Source: Halomonas saccharevitans (GTDB lineage: Bacteria; Pseudomonadota; Gammaproteobacteria; Pseudomonadales; Halomonadaceae). From it: DNA of 64,000 nt. Shown one piece after another: positions 46,056 through 54,372 of this stretch. Each line of letters starts with the position of its first letter. Position 1 is the stretch's first letter. Location of the stretch: assembly GCF_900116405.1 (NCBI RefSeq), contig NZ_FPAQ01000008.1, positions 35,353 to 99,352 on the forward strand. Reading direction: 5' to 3'. Under the pieces are notes generated by a model that made no database searches, had not been told where the DNA came from, and saw only the letters and a list, made by a program, of their open reading frames with translations. Position numbers and translations under genes: made by a program.

Positions 46056-46734
46056 CCGGGACATCAGCGAGGCGCTCAGTCCCCCCGGCCAGGGAGAGGG
46101 CGACAGCGAAAGCTGGCTGATGAGCTATCTGGACGTCCTGACCCTGCTGATCACGCTGTTCGTGCTGCTGCTCTCGATGGCGGGAAATGGCCAGGCCGAG
46201 AGCGGCGGCCAGTACGGCGGCCAGGCCGTGTCACCCGCGGCGTACTCGGCTTCGCTGGCGGTCGCCGGCGGCATGGCGCCCCAGGCCGCCGGCCTGAAAC
46301 CCCGCCACGACGGCCTGCAGCCGCGCTTCAAGGGACTCGAGATGGAGGGCGTCAGCGTCGCCGAGGGCAAGGGCGGCATCACGCTACGCATCGACAACAA
46401 CCTGCTGTTCGCCAGCGGCCAGGCGCGCCTGACAGAGGGCGGGCGCCGGGTCCTGCAGGGCATGGTGGAGACGCTTCAGACATTCGACGGCCGCATCTCG
46501 GTCGAGGGGCATACCGACAACGTGCCCATCGCCACGCGTCGCTTCCCCTCCAACTGGGAGCTCTCCACCGACCGCGCGATCTCGGTTCTGCGCCACCTCG
46601 TCAAGAGCGGCCTTTCGGAAGCGCGCCTGCGGGCCATCGGCTACGCCGATACCCAGGCGCTGGAAAGCAACGATACCCGCGCCGGGCGCGCCGCCAACCG
46701 CCGTGTCGAGCTGCTGCTCACCCGCGACCCCTGA
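46048..46734 (+). CDS. Second stator protein, PomB/MotD type
   Basis: The ATG at 46048 (AGAAGGG upstream, overlapping the end of the PomA-like gene) gives 228 residues; an earlier in-frame Met at 45958 lies within that gene. One membrane helix carries the ion-binding aspartate in WLMSYLDVLTLLITLFVLLLSM (Asp29). The C-terminal OmpA-like domain binds peptidoglycan (VEGHTDNVPIATRRFPSNWELSTDRA, then AANRRVELLL). It is shorter than MotB at 22060 (318 residues), mainly in the linker. Confidence 0.9.
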   Translation: MHNRDISEALSPPGQGEGDSESWLMSYLDVLTLLITLFVLLLSMAGNGQAESGGQYGGQAVSPAAYSASLAVAGGMAPQAAGLKPRHDGLQPRFKGLEMEGVSVAEGKGGITLRIDNNLLFASGQARLTEGGRRVLQGMVETLQTFDGRISVEGHTDNVPIATRRFPSNWELSTDRAISVLRHLVKSGLSEARLRAIGYADTQALESNDTRAGRAANRRVELLLTRDP

Positions 46735-46764
46735 CGCCCCGGCACCAGACACCAAGGACAACAT

Positions 46765-47565
46765 ATGAGCCACTGCGCAAGAGTAGAGGGGCACTGTGGA
46801 CGCTGCGAGGGGGAGCTGCCCTTCGACTTCACCATGGCGTTCCAGCCGATCGTCGATATCCGTGAGGCGTGCGTCACCACCTTCGAGGCGCTGGTGCGGG
46901 GCCCCAGCGGGGAGTCAGCCTGGAGCGTGCTCTCCCAGGTGAACGGCGACCTGCTCTACCGCTTCGACCAGGCCTGCCGCGTGCGCGCCATCGAGCTTGC
47001 CAGCCGACTCGGCCTGCGCCAGAAGCTGTCGATCAACTTCCTGCCCAATGCGGTCTACGAGCCCGAGGCGTGCATCCAGGCCACCCTCGATGTGTGCCAG
47101 CGCGTGGGGTGGCCGACCGACCGGCTGGCCTTCGAGTTCACCGAGACGGAACGGGTCAGCGACCGGCGCCACCTGCACCGAATCATCGAAAGCTACCGCT
47201 CCATGGGCTTCACCACGGCGCTCGACGACTTCGGCAACGGCTATGCCAACCTGGACCTGCTCACCGACCTGAAACCCGACCGCCTGAAGATCGATCGCGA
47301 GCTGGTGATGGGCTGCGATCAGGACACCCGGCGACAGGCGCTGATCCGCGCGGTGAAGGGGCTGGGCGACGCCCTGGGCCTGCTGCTGATCGCCGAAGGA
47401 GTCGAGACGCGGAACGAGGCCCTGTGGCTGGCGCGCCTGGGCATCACACACCAGCAGGGCTATTACTTCGCCCGGCCCGCCGTCGAGTCGCTGGGCGAGG
47501 ATCTCAAGCCGATGCTGATCGCGCTGCGCGAGGAGAGCGAGGGCGGGCGCTCCCTCGGGGCCTGA
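46765..47565 (+). CDS. EAL-domain c-di-GMP phosphodiesterase
   Basis: This 266-residue protein is almost only an EAL domain, with all the catalytic motifs present: FEALVRG (about 33-39), the Asn of SINFLP, the FEFTETE glutamates, LDDFGNGYANL, KIDRELV, AEGVET and QGYYFARP. It should linearise c-di-GMP. It has a short Cys-containing N-terminus (HCARVEGHCGRCEGE) that might bind metal or sense redox, which is a guess. AAGGA lies before the ATG, 30 bases after the PomB-like gene, so it is probably in the stator operon and could lower c-di-GMP when motility genes are on. Confidence 0.88.
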   Translation: MSHCARVEGHCGRCEGELPFDFTMAFQPIVDIREACVTTFEALVRGPSGESAWSVLSQVNGDLLYRFDQACRVRAIELASRLGLRQKLSINFLPNAVYEPEACIQATLDVCQRVGWPTDRLAFEFTETERVSDRRHLHRIIESYRSMGFTTALDDFGNGYANLDLLTDLKPDRLKIDRELVMGCDQDTRRQALIRAVKGLGDALGLLLIAEGVETRNEALWLARLGITHQQGYYFARPAVESLGEDLKPMLIALREESEGGRSLGA

Positions 47566-47592
47566 GGCCCTGTCCGTCAGGACGTCGACGAC

Positions 47593-47630
47593 GAAAGGCT
47601 ATCCCGCGACAAGAAAGGCTATTCCGCGAA
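47593..47630 (+). repeat. Two copies of a 20-bp unit
   Basis: GAAAGGCTATCCCGCGA at 47593 recurs 20 bases later as GAAAGGCTATTCCGCGA (47613). It lies in the gap between the EAL gene and the tRNA terminator. No function is apparent. Confidence 0.5.
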
Positions 47631-47652
47631 AAAAAGCCCCACGACAACGAAA

Positions 47653-47679
47653 AGGGCCTACGACGGTGTCGTAGGCCCT
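47653..47679 (-). terminator. Terminator of the tRNA-Arg gene
   Basis: A perfect 12-bp stem (AGGGCCTACGAC with GTCGTAGGCCCT) and 3-base loop. On the minus strand it is followed by TTTTCG, 9 bases after the encoded CCA end of the tRNA. It may also stop the plus-strand EAL transcript. Confidence 0.85.
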
Positions 47680-47687
47680 CGAATTCG

Positions 47688-47764
47688 TGGCGCGCCCGGC
47701 AGGATTCGAACCTGCGACCCTCGGCTTCGGAGGCCGATACTCTATCCAACTGAGCTACGGGCGC
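47688..47764 (-). tRNA. tRNA-Arg (anticodon CCG)
   Basis: The minus-strand sequence folds as a standard tRNA: acceptor GCGCCCG pairing with CGGGCGC, D-arm GCTC-AGTTGGATA-GAGT, anticodon stem TCGGC/GCCGA with loop CTCCGAA (anticodon at 47728-47730), T-arm GCAGG-TTCGAAT-CCTGC, discriminator G and encoded CCA (47688-47690). It reads CGG arginine codons, frequent in this GC-rich genome. Confidence 0.97.
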
Positions 47765-47795
47765 ACGGCCTGGCGATGGGTGCCAGGCGGGCGCT

Positions 47796-47824
47796 ATCCT
47801 ACCCGCCTGCCAGAGCGCTGTCCA
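47796..47824 (-). promoter_or_regulatory. Probable sigma-70 promoter of tRNA-Arg
   Basis: On the minus strand TGGACA (47824-47819), 17 bases, then TAGGAT (47801-47796), 31 bases before the tRNA 5' end. Confidence 0.6.
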
Positions 47825-47868
47825 GCCGCCCTCCCTTCCGGCCCCGAGCATGGTTTGATCCGGGGGAT

Positions 47869-47897
47869 TTTCCAGGCGTTGGCGATGCCGGTATACT
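47869..47897 (+). promoter_or_regulatory. Possible sigma-70 promoter of the cytochrome gene
   Basis: TTTCCA, 17 bases, TATACT (47892-47897), 91 bases before the chosen GTG. The -10 is good and the -35 weak. Confidence 0.4.
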
Positions 47898-47988
47898 ATC
47901 GCCCACTATATATGCGCGCCGTGGCGTCCACCGTCTGACGTGATGCCGAGCGTGATTCCGATGACAGGACCGTCGAGAGGTGGTGAGA

Positions 47989-48789
47989 GTGAAATCCAGC
48001 AAGCTGATCATGGGGTGCCTGGCCGCCCTTGGCCTGAGCACAGGCATGGCCGTTGCACAGGACGACGCGGCGCACGATGCCATCGCGGAACGCCTGAAGC
48101 CGGTGGGTGAGCTCTGCCTGCAGGGCGAGGACTGCGGCACCGCGATGGCCGCCGCCAGCGGCGGCGACAGCAGTGCCTCCGCGGGCGGCGCCATCGACGG
48201 GGCCGGCATCTACAACAACGTCTGCATGGCCTGTCACGAGACCGGCGCCGCCGGCGCCCCGATCCGCGGCGACGAGGCCGCCTGGAGCGAGCGCACCGGC
48301 AAGGGCTTCGAGACCCTGGTGAGCCACGCCGTCAACGGCTTCAACGCCATGCCCGCCAAGGGCGGCAACCCGAGCCTCTCCGACGAGGAAGTCCAGGCCG
48401 CAGTGGCCCACCTGGTCGAGCCGGTCATGGACGTGCCCGCTCAGGAGAGCGGCGGCGAGTCCGCCTCGGCAAGCGGCGAGGCCAGCACCGAGGGTGAAGC
48501 CAGTGCCGAGGGCGCAAGCGAGACCAGCGCCGAGGCTGCCACGGCCGGCATCGACGGTGAGGCGATCTACAACACCGCCTGCATGGCTTGCCACGCCACC
48601 GGCGCGGCCGGCGCGCCGGTGAAGGGCGACGCCGAGGCCTGGGCGACGCGCCTCGAGAAGGGCACCGAGACCCTCTACAGCCACGCCATCAACGGCTTCA
48701 ACGCCATGCCCGCCAAGGGCGGCAACACGTCGCTCTCCGATGCCGAGGTGCAGGCGGCGGTCGATCATATGGTCGGCGCCGTGCAGTAA
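47989..48789 (+). CDS. Di-haem cytochrome c (c5-like), tandem domains
   Basis: The GTG at 47989 is chosen because GAGAGG lies 8 bases upstream and a compact signal peptide follows (KSSKLIMGCLAALGLSTGMAVA-Q). In-frame GTGs at 47980 and 47983 are alternatives. The mature protein has two haem sites, both CMACH (near residues 80 and 200), each with a later Met in NAMPAKGG as the probable sixth ligand. The domains are joined by a Ser/Glu/Ala-rich linker. It is a periplasmic electron carrier of the c5 type; the partner is unknown. Domain repeats share a 38-base identical stretch. Confidence 0.88.
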   Translation: MKSSKLIMGCLAALGLSTGMAVAQDDAAHDAIAERLKPVGELCLQGEDCGTAMAAASGGDSSASAGGAIDGAGIYNNVCMACHETGAAGAPIRGDEAAWSERTGKGFETLVSHAVNGFNAMPAKGGNPSLSDEEVQAAVAHLVEPVMDVPAQESGGESASASGEASTEGEASAEGASETSAEAATAGIDGEAIYNTACMACHATGAAGAPVKGDAEAWATRLEKGTETLYSHAINGFNAMPAKGGNTSLSDAEVQAAVDHMVGAVQ

Positions 48790-48804
48790 ACCTCCGGTCA
48801 CGGA

Positions 48805-48842
48805 AACGCAAGCGGGGCGCCCTTGGGCGCCCCGCTTGCGTT
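48805..48842. terminator. Hairpin between the cytochrome and rep genes
   Basis: A stem of about 16 bp (AACGCAAGCGGGGCGC with its complement) and short loop lies between two convergent genes. There is no T-run on either side, so it is a likely but unproven bidirectional terminator. Confidence 0.6.
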
Positions 48843-48901
48843 GGAGGAGCGGCCGTCGGTAGCCGGCCGCCGCCTTTCAACCCGGTTTCATCAGCCCGGT
48901 C

Positions 48902-50968
48902 TCAGCCCAGCAGCGAGCGAATCCCCGCCAGGGCGTCCTTGCCCCGCGCCTGCTTCTTCTCCGGGTCCTCGCGGTCGGCGCGCCCCTCCCACTCCAGATC
49001 GTCCGCCGGCAGTTCGTCGAGGAAGCGGCTGGGCGTGCAGTCCATCATCTCGCCATAGGTCTTGCGCTGACGCGCCAGCGTCATGGTCAGGGTGCGCCGG
49101 GCCCGGGTGATGCCCACGTAGGCCAGGCGACGCTCCTCCTCCACGGTGCCCGCCTCCACGGCGTTGCGGTGGGGCAGCAGATCCTCCTCCAGGCCCATCA
49201 GGTAGACATGCGGAAACTCCAACCCCTTGGAGGCGTGCATGGTCAACAGCTGCACCCGGTCGGAGTCGTCCTCCTCGGCCTGCTGCTCGAGGATGTCGCG
49301 CAGCACCAGCCGGGAGATCGCCGCCTCCACGTCGTCGGTCTCGGTCTCCTCGCTGGCCGTGTCCTCGGGATCGCGGTTCATGGACTTCTCGAGCTGATCG
49401 ATCAGGATCCAGACGTTGGCCATGCGCCGCTCGGCGATGGTCGGCGCGCTGGCGTTCTGATAGAGCCAGGCCTCGTAGTCCATCTCGTGCAGCATGCCGC
49501 GGATGGCCTCGATGGCGTCGCCCTGATCCATGCGTCGGCGCACCCCGTCGATGAAGTGGGTGAAGCGCGACAGCCGATCCATCGCCCGCTCCGGCAGCTG
49601 CTGGGCGAGGCCCAACTCGTGGCAGGCGGCGAACAGCGAGATCGAGCGCCCGGAGGCCTGGTCGTTGGCGTAGTTGGCGAGCTTCTCGAGGGTGCTCGGG
49701 CCGATCTCGCGGCGCGGCACGTTGACGATGCGCAGGAAGGCGTTGTCGTCGGCCGGGTTGATCAGCAGGCGCAGGTAGGCCATGGCGTCCTTGATCTCGT
49801 TGCGCGAGAAGAAGGAGGTACCACCGGAGAGCTTGTAGGGAATCTGGTAGTGCTGCAGCTTGAGCTCCAGCAGCCGGGCCTGGAAGTTGCCGCGGTAGAG
49901 CACCGCGAAGTCGCGCCATTCGGCGGACTCCTTGATGCGCCGGGTGAGGATCTCGCTGGCCACCCGCTCGGCCTCGGCCTCCTCGTGGCGATTGACCACC
50001 ACGCGGATCGCCGCGCCCTCGCCCATCTCCGACCACAGGGTCTTGTCGTAGACGTGGGGGTTGTTACTGATCAGGGTGTTGGCGGCGCGCAGGATGGTGC
50101 CGGTGGAGCGGTAGTTCTGCTCGAGCTTGATCACCTTCAGGCGCGGGAAGTCCTCGCCCAGGGTGACCAGGTTCTCGGGACGCGCGCCACGCCAGGCGTA
50201 GATCGACTGGTCGTCATCGCCGACCACGGTGAAGGTGGCCCGCTCGCCCATCAGCAGCCGCACCAGAAGGTACTGGCTGATATTGGTGTCCTGATACTCG
50301 TCCACCAGCATGTAGTGGATCTTGCGCCGCCAACGAGCCAGCGCTTCGGGATCGTCGCGCAAGAGCACCACCGGCAGCAGGATCAGGTCGTCGAAGTCTA
50401 CGGCGTTGTAGGCCTTGAGGTGGCGCACATAGGCCTCATAGACCCGGGCGGCGTACTGCTCGTCGTCGTCCTCGGCGTGGGAGAGCGCCTGGCCCGGCAG
50501 CAGCAGGTCGTTCTTCCACTGGGAGATCTGCTGCTGCACGGCGTTGATCTGGTCGGCGTCGACCTGGGCGTCCTTGTTCATCAGGTCGCGCAGCAGCGCC
50601 TTGGCATCCTCCGGATCGAACAGCGAGAAGCCCGGCCGGTAACCGAGCGCCTTGAGCTCGCTGCGGATGATGTTGAGCCCCAAGGTGTGGAAGGTGGAGA
50701 CGGTCAGGCCGTGCCCCTCCTTGCCCTTGAGCATGCTGCCCACCCGCTCCTTCATCTCCCGGGCGGCCTTGTTGGTGAAGGTCACGGCGGCGATGCGCCG
50801 GGCGCTCATGCCGCACTCCTGCACCAGGTAGGCGATCTTGGTGGTGATCACGCTGGTCTTGCCCGAGCCCGCCCCGGCCAGCACCAGGCAGGGGCCGTCG
50901 ATGTAGCGCACGGCCTCCTGCTGGCGGGGATTGAGGCCGGCGACCCGGCGTTTGATGGACGTGGACAT
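48902..50968 (-). CDS. rep: ATP-dependent DNA helicase Rep
   Basis: Rep is a superfamily 1 3'-5' helicase that helps forks move past bound proteins. The ATG at 50968 with GAGGA 8 bases upstream gives 688 residues (LNPRQQEAVRYIDGPCLVLAGAGSGKTSVI), while the frame remains open upstream through trmL without family sequence. Motifs are complete: Walker A AGAGSGKT, VTFTNKAAREMKERV, VDEYQDTN, GDDDQSIYAWRGA, LEQNYRST, and TMHASKGLEF. It is closer to Rep than to UvrD in the N-terminal region. The start overlaps the trmL stop by one base (TGATG). Confidence 0.94.
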   Translation of the reverse strand: MSTSIKRRVAGLNPRQQEAVRYIDGPCLVLAGAGSGKTSVITTKIAYLVQECGMSARRIAAVTFTNKAAREMKERVGSMLKGKEGHGLTVSTFHTLGLNIIRSELKALGYRPGFSLFDPEDAKALLRDLMNKDAQVDADQINAVQQQISQWKNDLLLPGQALSHAEDDDEQYAARVYEAYVRHLKAYNAVDFDDLILLPVVLLRDDPEALARWRRKIHYMLVDEYQDTNISQYLLVRLLMGERATFTVVGDDDQSIYAWRGARPENLVTLGEDFPRLKVIKLEQNYRSTGTILRAANTLISNNPHVYDKTLWSEMGEGAAIRVVVNRHEEAEAERVASEILTRRIKESAEWRDFAVLYRGNFQARLLELKLQHYQIPYKLSGGTSFFSRNEIKDAMAYLRLLINPADDNAFLRIVNVPRREIGPSTLEKLANYANDQASGRSISLFAACHELGLAQQLPERAMDRLSRFTHFIDGVRRRMDQGDAIEAIRGMLHEMDYEAWLYQNASAPTIAERRMANVWILIDQLEKSMNRDPEDTASEETETDDVEAAISRLVLRDILEQQAEEDDSDRVQLLTMHASKGLEFPHVYLMGLEEDLLPHRNAVEAGTVEEERRLAYVGITRARRTLTMTLARQRKTYGEMMDCTPSRFLDELPADDLEWEGRADREDPEKKQARGKDALAGIRSLLG

Positions 50969-51546
50969 CAGGCATTCCTCGCAGGCGCGTGGGGGTCGAT
51001 GGCCGGATGATCGGCCTCGAAGGTGCCGGCCTCGGAAGGGGCCGACCCCGGGAGGCCGGCCCCCTGAAGCCCGGCGCCCGGGAGGCCGGACCCCACGAAT
51101 TCGAGCTGGCGCCAGGCCTCGAAGACCACCACCGCGCAGGCGTTGGAGAGGTTCAGGCTGCGGCTGTCGGGCAGCATCGGAATACGCAGGCGCTGGGCCT
51201 CGGGCAAGGCATCGAGCAGCGTCTGGGGCAGGCCGCGGGTCTCGGGGCCGAACACCAGGGCGTCGCCCTCGCGATAGCCAGGCTCGTGATAGCCGGTGCG
51301 CCCCCGGGTGGAGACGGCGAAGACCCGCGCCGGCGCCACGGCGGCGAGGAAGGCGCCCCAGTCGGCATGCACGCGCACCCGGGCCCACTCGTGGTAGTCG
51401 AGCCCGGCGCGGCGCAGGCGCTTGTCGTCGAGCGTAAAGCCCAGCGGCTCGATCAGGTGCAGCCGGAAGCCGGTGTTGGCGCAGAGCCGGATCAGGTTGC
51501 CGGTATTGGGCGGGATCTCGGGCTGGTAGAGCACCACGTCAAGCAT
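50968..51546 (-). CDS. trmL: tRNA (cytidine/uridine-34-2'-O)-methyltransferase TrmL
   Basis: TrmL methylates the wobble base of tRNA-Leu isoacceptors. The ATG at 51546 (GGAG upstream) begins [17 protein letters not shown], exactly as in this SPOUT family. The knot-forming motifs FGPETRGLP and [27 protein letters not shown] follow. The family is about 155 residues; this one has 192, with a C-terminal tail of about 35 residues of Gly/Leu/Pro repeats and charged residues. It is followed directly by rep. Confidence 0.92.
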   Translation of the reverse strand: MLDVVLYQPEIPPNTGNLIRLCANTGFRLHLIEPLGFTLDDKRLRRAGLDYHEWARVRVHADWGAFLAAVAPARVFAVSTRGRTGYHEPGYREGDALVFGPETRGLPQTLLDALPEAQRLRIPMLPDSRSLNLSNACAVVVFEAWRQLEFVGSGLPGAGLQGAGLPGSAPSEAGTFEADHPAIDPHAPARNA

Positions 51547-51641
51547 CAACGGCTCCTGATAGTAAGGGCGTACAACGCGCTCGGGCCCCGTGCGGGGCCC
51601 GAGGAAGGGATCGCCTGGCGCGGACATCGCGCCGCCGGGCC

Positions 51642-52334
51642 TCAGTCGCCGGACACGCCGTAGCGGTCGCGGTAGGCGCGAATCGCCTCGGCATGGCCCT
51701 TGAGCGCCTCGCCGGCGTGCTGCTCGAGGTACTCGAGCACCAGGTCCAGGGTGACGATGCTGACCACCGGCATGCCGTAGGTGGCCTCGACCTCCTGGAT
51801 GGCGCTGCGCGGATCGTTCTCGTCGCGGCCGCGCTCCTGGCGATCCAGGGCGATCACCACACCCGCCGCCTTGGCACCCGCGTCGTCGATCAGGCCCATC
51901 ACCTCGCGGATCGCGGTGCCAGCGGTGATCACGTCGTCGATGATCAGGATGCGCCCGGCGAGCTCGGCGCCGACGATGTTGCCGCCCTCGCCGTGGGCCT
52001 TGGCCTCCTTGCGGTTGAAGGCGTAGGGCAGGTCGCGGTCGTGGTGATCGGCCAGCGCCACGGCGGTGGTGGCGGCCAGCGGAATCCCCTTGTAGGCGGG
52101 CCCGAAGAGCACGTCGATCTCAAGCTCGCTGTCGGCGATGGCCTGGGCGTAGAAGCGGCCCAGCTCGGCCAGGGCGCGGCCGGTGCGGAACAAGCCGGCG
52201 TTGAAGAAATAGGGGCTGACGCGGCCGGATTTCAGGGTGAATTCGCCGAAGCGCAACACGCCCTGTTCGATGGCGAACTCGATGAATGCCCGCTGGTAGG
52301 GTTGCAGGGACGATGTTGTACGCGGGTCCGCCAC
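51642..52334 (-). CDS. pyrE: Orotate phosphoribosyltransferase PyrE
   Basis: PyrE makes orotidine monophosphate from orotate and PRPP in pyrimidine synthesis. The GTG at 52334 has AGGAGG 4 bases upstream and gives 230 residues; the frame also reaches an ATG at 52376 without a ribosome binding site. Sequence features: [53 protein letters not shown] and the PRPP loop [12 protein letters not shown]. It is divergent from the crc-like gene, the same arrangement as in Pseudomonas. Confidence 0.96.
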   Translation of the reverse strand: MADPRTTSSLQPYQRAFIEFAIEQGVLRFGEFTLKSGRVSPYFFNAGLFRTGRALAELGRFYAQAIADSELEIDVLFGPAYKGIPLAATTAVALADHHDRDLPYAFNRKEAKAHGEGGNIVGAELAGRILIIDDVITAGTAIREVMGLIDDAGAKAAGVVIALDRQERGRDENDPRSAIQEVEATYGMPVVSIVTLDLVLEYLEQHAGEALKGHAEAIRAYRDRYGVSGD

Positions 52335-52425
52335 GGAGCCTCCTATCACGTTTATCGACTGACGCCATTTACCCAAACGTCGAAACGTCGGGTATCATAC
52401 ACGCGCGACGCAAAAGGGACCACGT

Positions 52426-53193
52426 ATGAAAATCGCCACCATCAATGTCAACGGCATCCGCGAAGCGGTCGGACGGGGCTTCCTCGACTGGCTGGCCAAC
52501 CAGGATGCCGACGTCGTCTGCGTGCAGAACCTCAAGGCCAAGAGCTTCGAGCTGGACGATAGCATCCTCTATCCGGAAGGCTACGAGGGCTACTTCCTCG
52601 ATGCGGAGCAGGACGGCTTCTCGGGGGTCGGCCTCTACTGCCGCCAGATCCCCAAGGCCATCATGTACGGCCTGGGTTTCCCCCAGTGCGACCACGAGGC
52701 GCGCTTCCTGCAGGCGGACTACGACCGCTTCAGCATCGCCAGCTTCCTGATGCCCGACGGTAGCGACTATGCCGCCAAGCAGGCCTTCATGGCCCAGTAT
52801 CAGGAGTACCTGTCGAAGATGGCCCGCAAGCGCCGCGAGTACATCATCTGCGGCTCCTGGCACATCGCCCACAAGACCATCGACCTGGAGAATTGGGCCG
52901 ACAACCAGACCACGCCCGGCTTCAAGCCCGAGGAGCGTGCCTGGATGGATCAGGTCTTCGGCCCCACCGGCTTCATCGACACCTTCCGCGAGATCAATCG
53001 CGACGCCGGCGAGTATACCTGGTGGCCGAAGCTCGACCAGGAGGTGCCGCGTTCCCGCCAGGAGGGCTGGCGCATCGACTACCAGATCGTCGGGCCGAAC
53101 TTCCGCCGCCACGTGGTGGACGCCTGGATCGACTACGACGCGACCTTCTCGGAGTTCGCGCCGCTGATCGTCGAGTACGACCTGACGCTCTGA
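52426..53193 (+). CDS. crc: Crc-like protein (catalytically dead ExoIII family)
   Basis: The 255-residue protein has the exonuclease III fold from start (MKIATINVNGIREAV) to end (APLIVEYDL), but the nuclease residues are replaced. VQN stands for LQE (lost metal-binding Glu), CGSWH for GDxN, and SEFAP for SDHAP. The replacement CGS followed by AHKTIDLENW resembles Pseudomonas Crc, which lacks nuclease activity and acts with Hfq in carbon catabolite repression. The order pyrE-crc-rph-yicC is also that of Pseudomonas. Possible promoter: TATCAT at 52393-52398 with TTTACC upstream. Confidence 0.83.
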   Translation: MKIATINVNGIREAVGRGFLDWLANQDADVVCVQNLKAKSFELDDSILYPEGYEGYFLDAEQDGFSGVGLYCRQIPKAIMYGLGFPQCDHEARFLQADYDRFSIASFLMPDGSDYAAKQAFMAQYQEYLSKMARKRREYIICGSWHIAHKTIDLENWADNQTTPGFKPEERAWMDQVFGPTGFIDTFREINRDAGEYTWWPKLDQEVPRSRQEGWRIDYQIVGPNFRRHVVDAWIDYDATFSEFAPLIVEYDLTL

Positions 53194-53228
53194 GCCCGCT
53201 CCCTTCGTCGCCGTTCCGGCCCGTCCGG

Positions 53229-53267
53229 AACGCAACGCGCCGGCCCTCGGGCCGGCGCGCTGCGTTT
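53229..53267 (+). terminator. Terminator after crc
   Basis: AACGCA(A)CGCGCCGGCC pairs with GGCCGGCGCG(C)TGCGTT around a CTCG loop, followed by TTTG. It lies 36 bases after the crc stop. Confidence 0.75.
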
Positions 53268-53493
53268 GTGGGAGAGACCTGACCAAGGGCTCAGCCGCCT
53301 GACAGGCCTTCCGGAGGCGCTGTGAACCCGTCCCTGGGCGCTACCGGCACCCTGCTGCGCTCTCGCGTCCCGCTCCGCTTGCAGGTCCGGTGCTGGCCAT
53401 CCATGGCCAACCCGTTCGGAGCAGCGCTCCTCACCCCTGGCGCAGGACCTCCTTCAGCCTGTCGTCGGCACATTTCTACAGCGAGTATGCCAC
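53268..53493. other. Intergenic stretch without a gene between crc and rph
   Basis: No convincing gene is visible in these 226 bases; frames running out of rph into it have no start or family sequence. It is rich in short imperfect inverted repeats (for example CCTTCCGGAGG and GGCCATCCATGGCC) and may be a dispersed intergenic repeat element. Further copies would have to be found elsewhere in the genome. Confidence 0.35.
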
Positions 53494-54231
53494 TCAGCCG
53501 CGAATGCCCAGCGCCTCGCGCTGGTGGGCGAACAGCTCGGCGCCGGCCTTCTCGGCCAGGTCGAGCATGGCGTTGAGCTCGGCGCGGCTGAAGGTGCCCG
53601 CCTCGGCGGTGCCCTGCACCTCGATCAGCTCGCCGCCCTCGGCCATCACCACGTTCATATCGGTACCGGCGCTCGAGTCCTCCGGGTAGTCCAGGTCGAC
53701 CACCGGAACGCCCTTGTAGAGCCCCACCGAGATCGAGCCGACCAGCTGGTGGAAGGGATCGGCCTTGATCAGCTTCTCGCGCTGCAGGTAGCGGATGGCG
53801 TCGATCAGCGCCACGCAGCCGCCGGTGATGGCCGCGGTGCGGGTGCCGCCATCGGCCTGGATGACGTCGCAGTCGACGGTAATGGTGTACTCGCCGAGCT
53901 TCTTGAGGTTCACCGCCGCGCGCAGCGAGCGGCCGATCAGCCGCTGGATCTCCAGGGTCCGGCCGCCCTGCTTGCCGCGGGTCGCCTCGCGGCCGCTGCG
54001 GGAGTGGGTGGCGCGGGGCAGCATGCCGTATTCGGCGGTCACCCAACCCTGCTTCTTGCCGCGCAGCCAGCGCGGCACGCCGGCCTCGACGCTGGCGTTG
54101 CACAGCACCTTGGTGTCGCCGAACTCCACCAGTACAGAGCCCTCGGCGTGGCGGGTGTAGTCGCGGGTGAGGCGGATGTCGCGGGATTGGTCGGCGGCGC
54201 GTCCGCTGGGACGCCGGATCTCCGAGGTCAT
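53494..54231 (-). CDS. rph: Ribonuclease PH
   Basis: RNase PH trims the 3' ends of tRNA precursors using phosphate. The 245-residue protein shows the family features [43 protein letters not shown], the phosphate-binding [34 protein letters not shown] and [18 protein letters not shown]. Length matches. It is divergent from yicC, as in Pseudomonas. Confidence 0.96.
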   Translation of the reverse strand: MTSEIRRPSGRAADQSRDIRLTRDYTRHAEGSVLVEFGDTKVLCNASVEAGVPRWLRGKKQGWVTAEYGMLPRATHSRSGREATRGKQGGRTLEIQRLIGRSLRAAVNLKKLGEYTITVDCDVIQADGGTRTAAITGGCVALIDAIRYLQREKLIKADPFHQLVGSISVGLYKGVPVVDLDYPEDSSAGTDMNVVMAEGGELIEVQGTAEAGTFSRAELNAMLDLAEKAGAELFAHQREALGIRG

Positions 54232-54372
54232 GGCAGCTCTCTTGAATCGGGAAGATGACGGGAAGACACCCGTGGAATGGCGGCCATTCTACACGCTCTG
54301 GGCGACACGGTCTGGCCGCGGAATCGGGTACACTGCGGGCCCTGCACACCACGCGTTCTATCGGGAGGCCCC

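Noticed and set aside
49169..51010. 613-codon plus-strand frame opposite rep
   Set aside because: Antisense shadow of the helicase gene; all conserved motifs are on the other strand.
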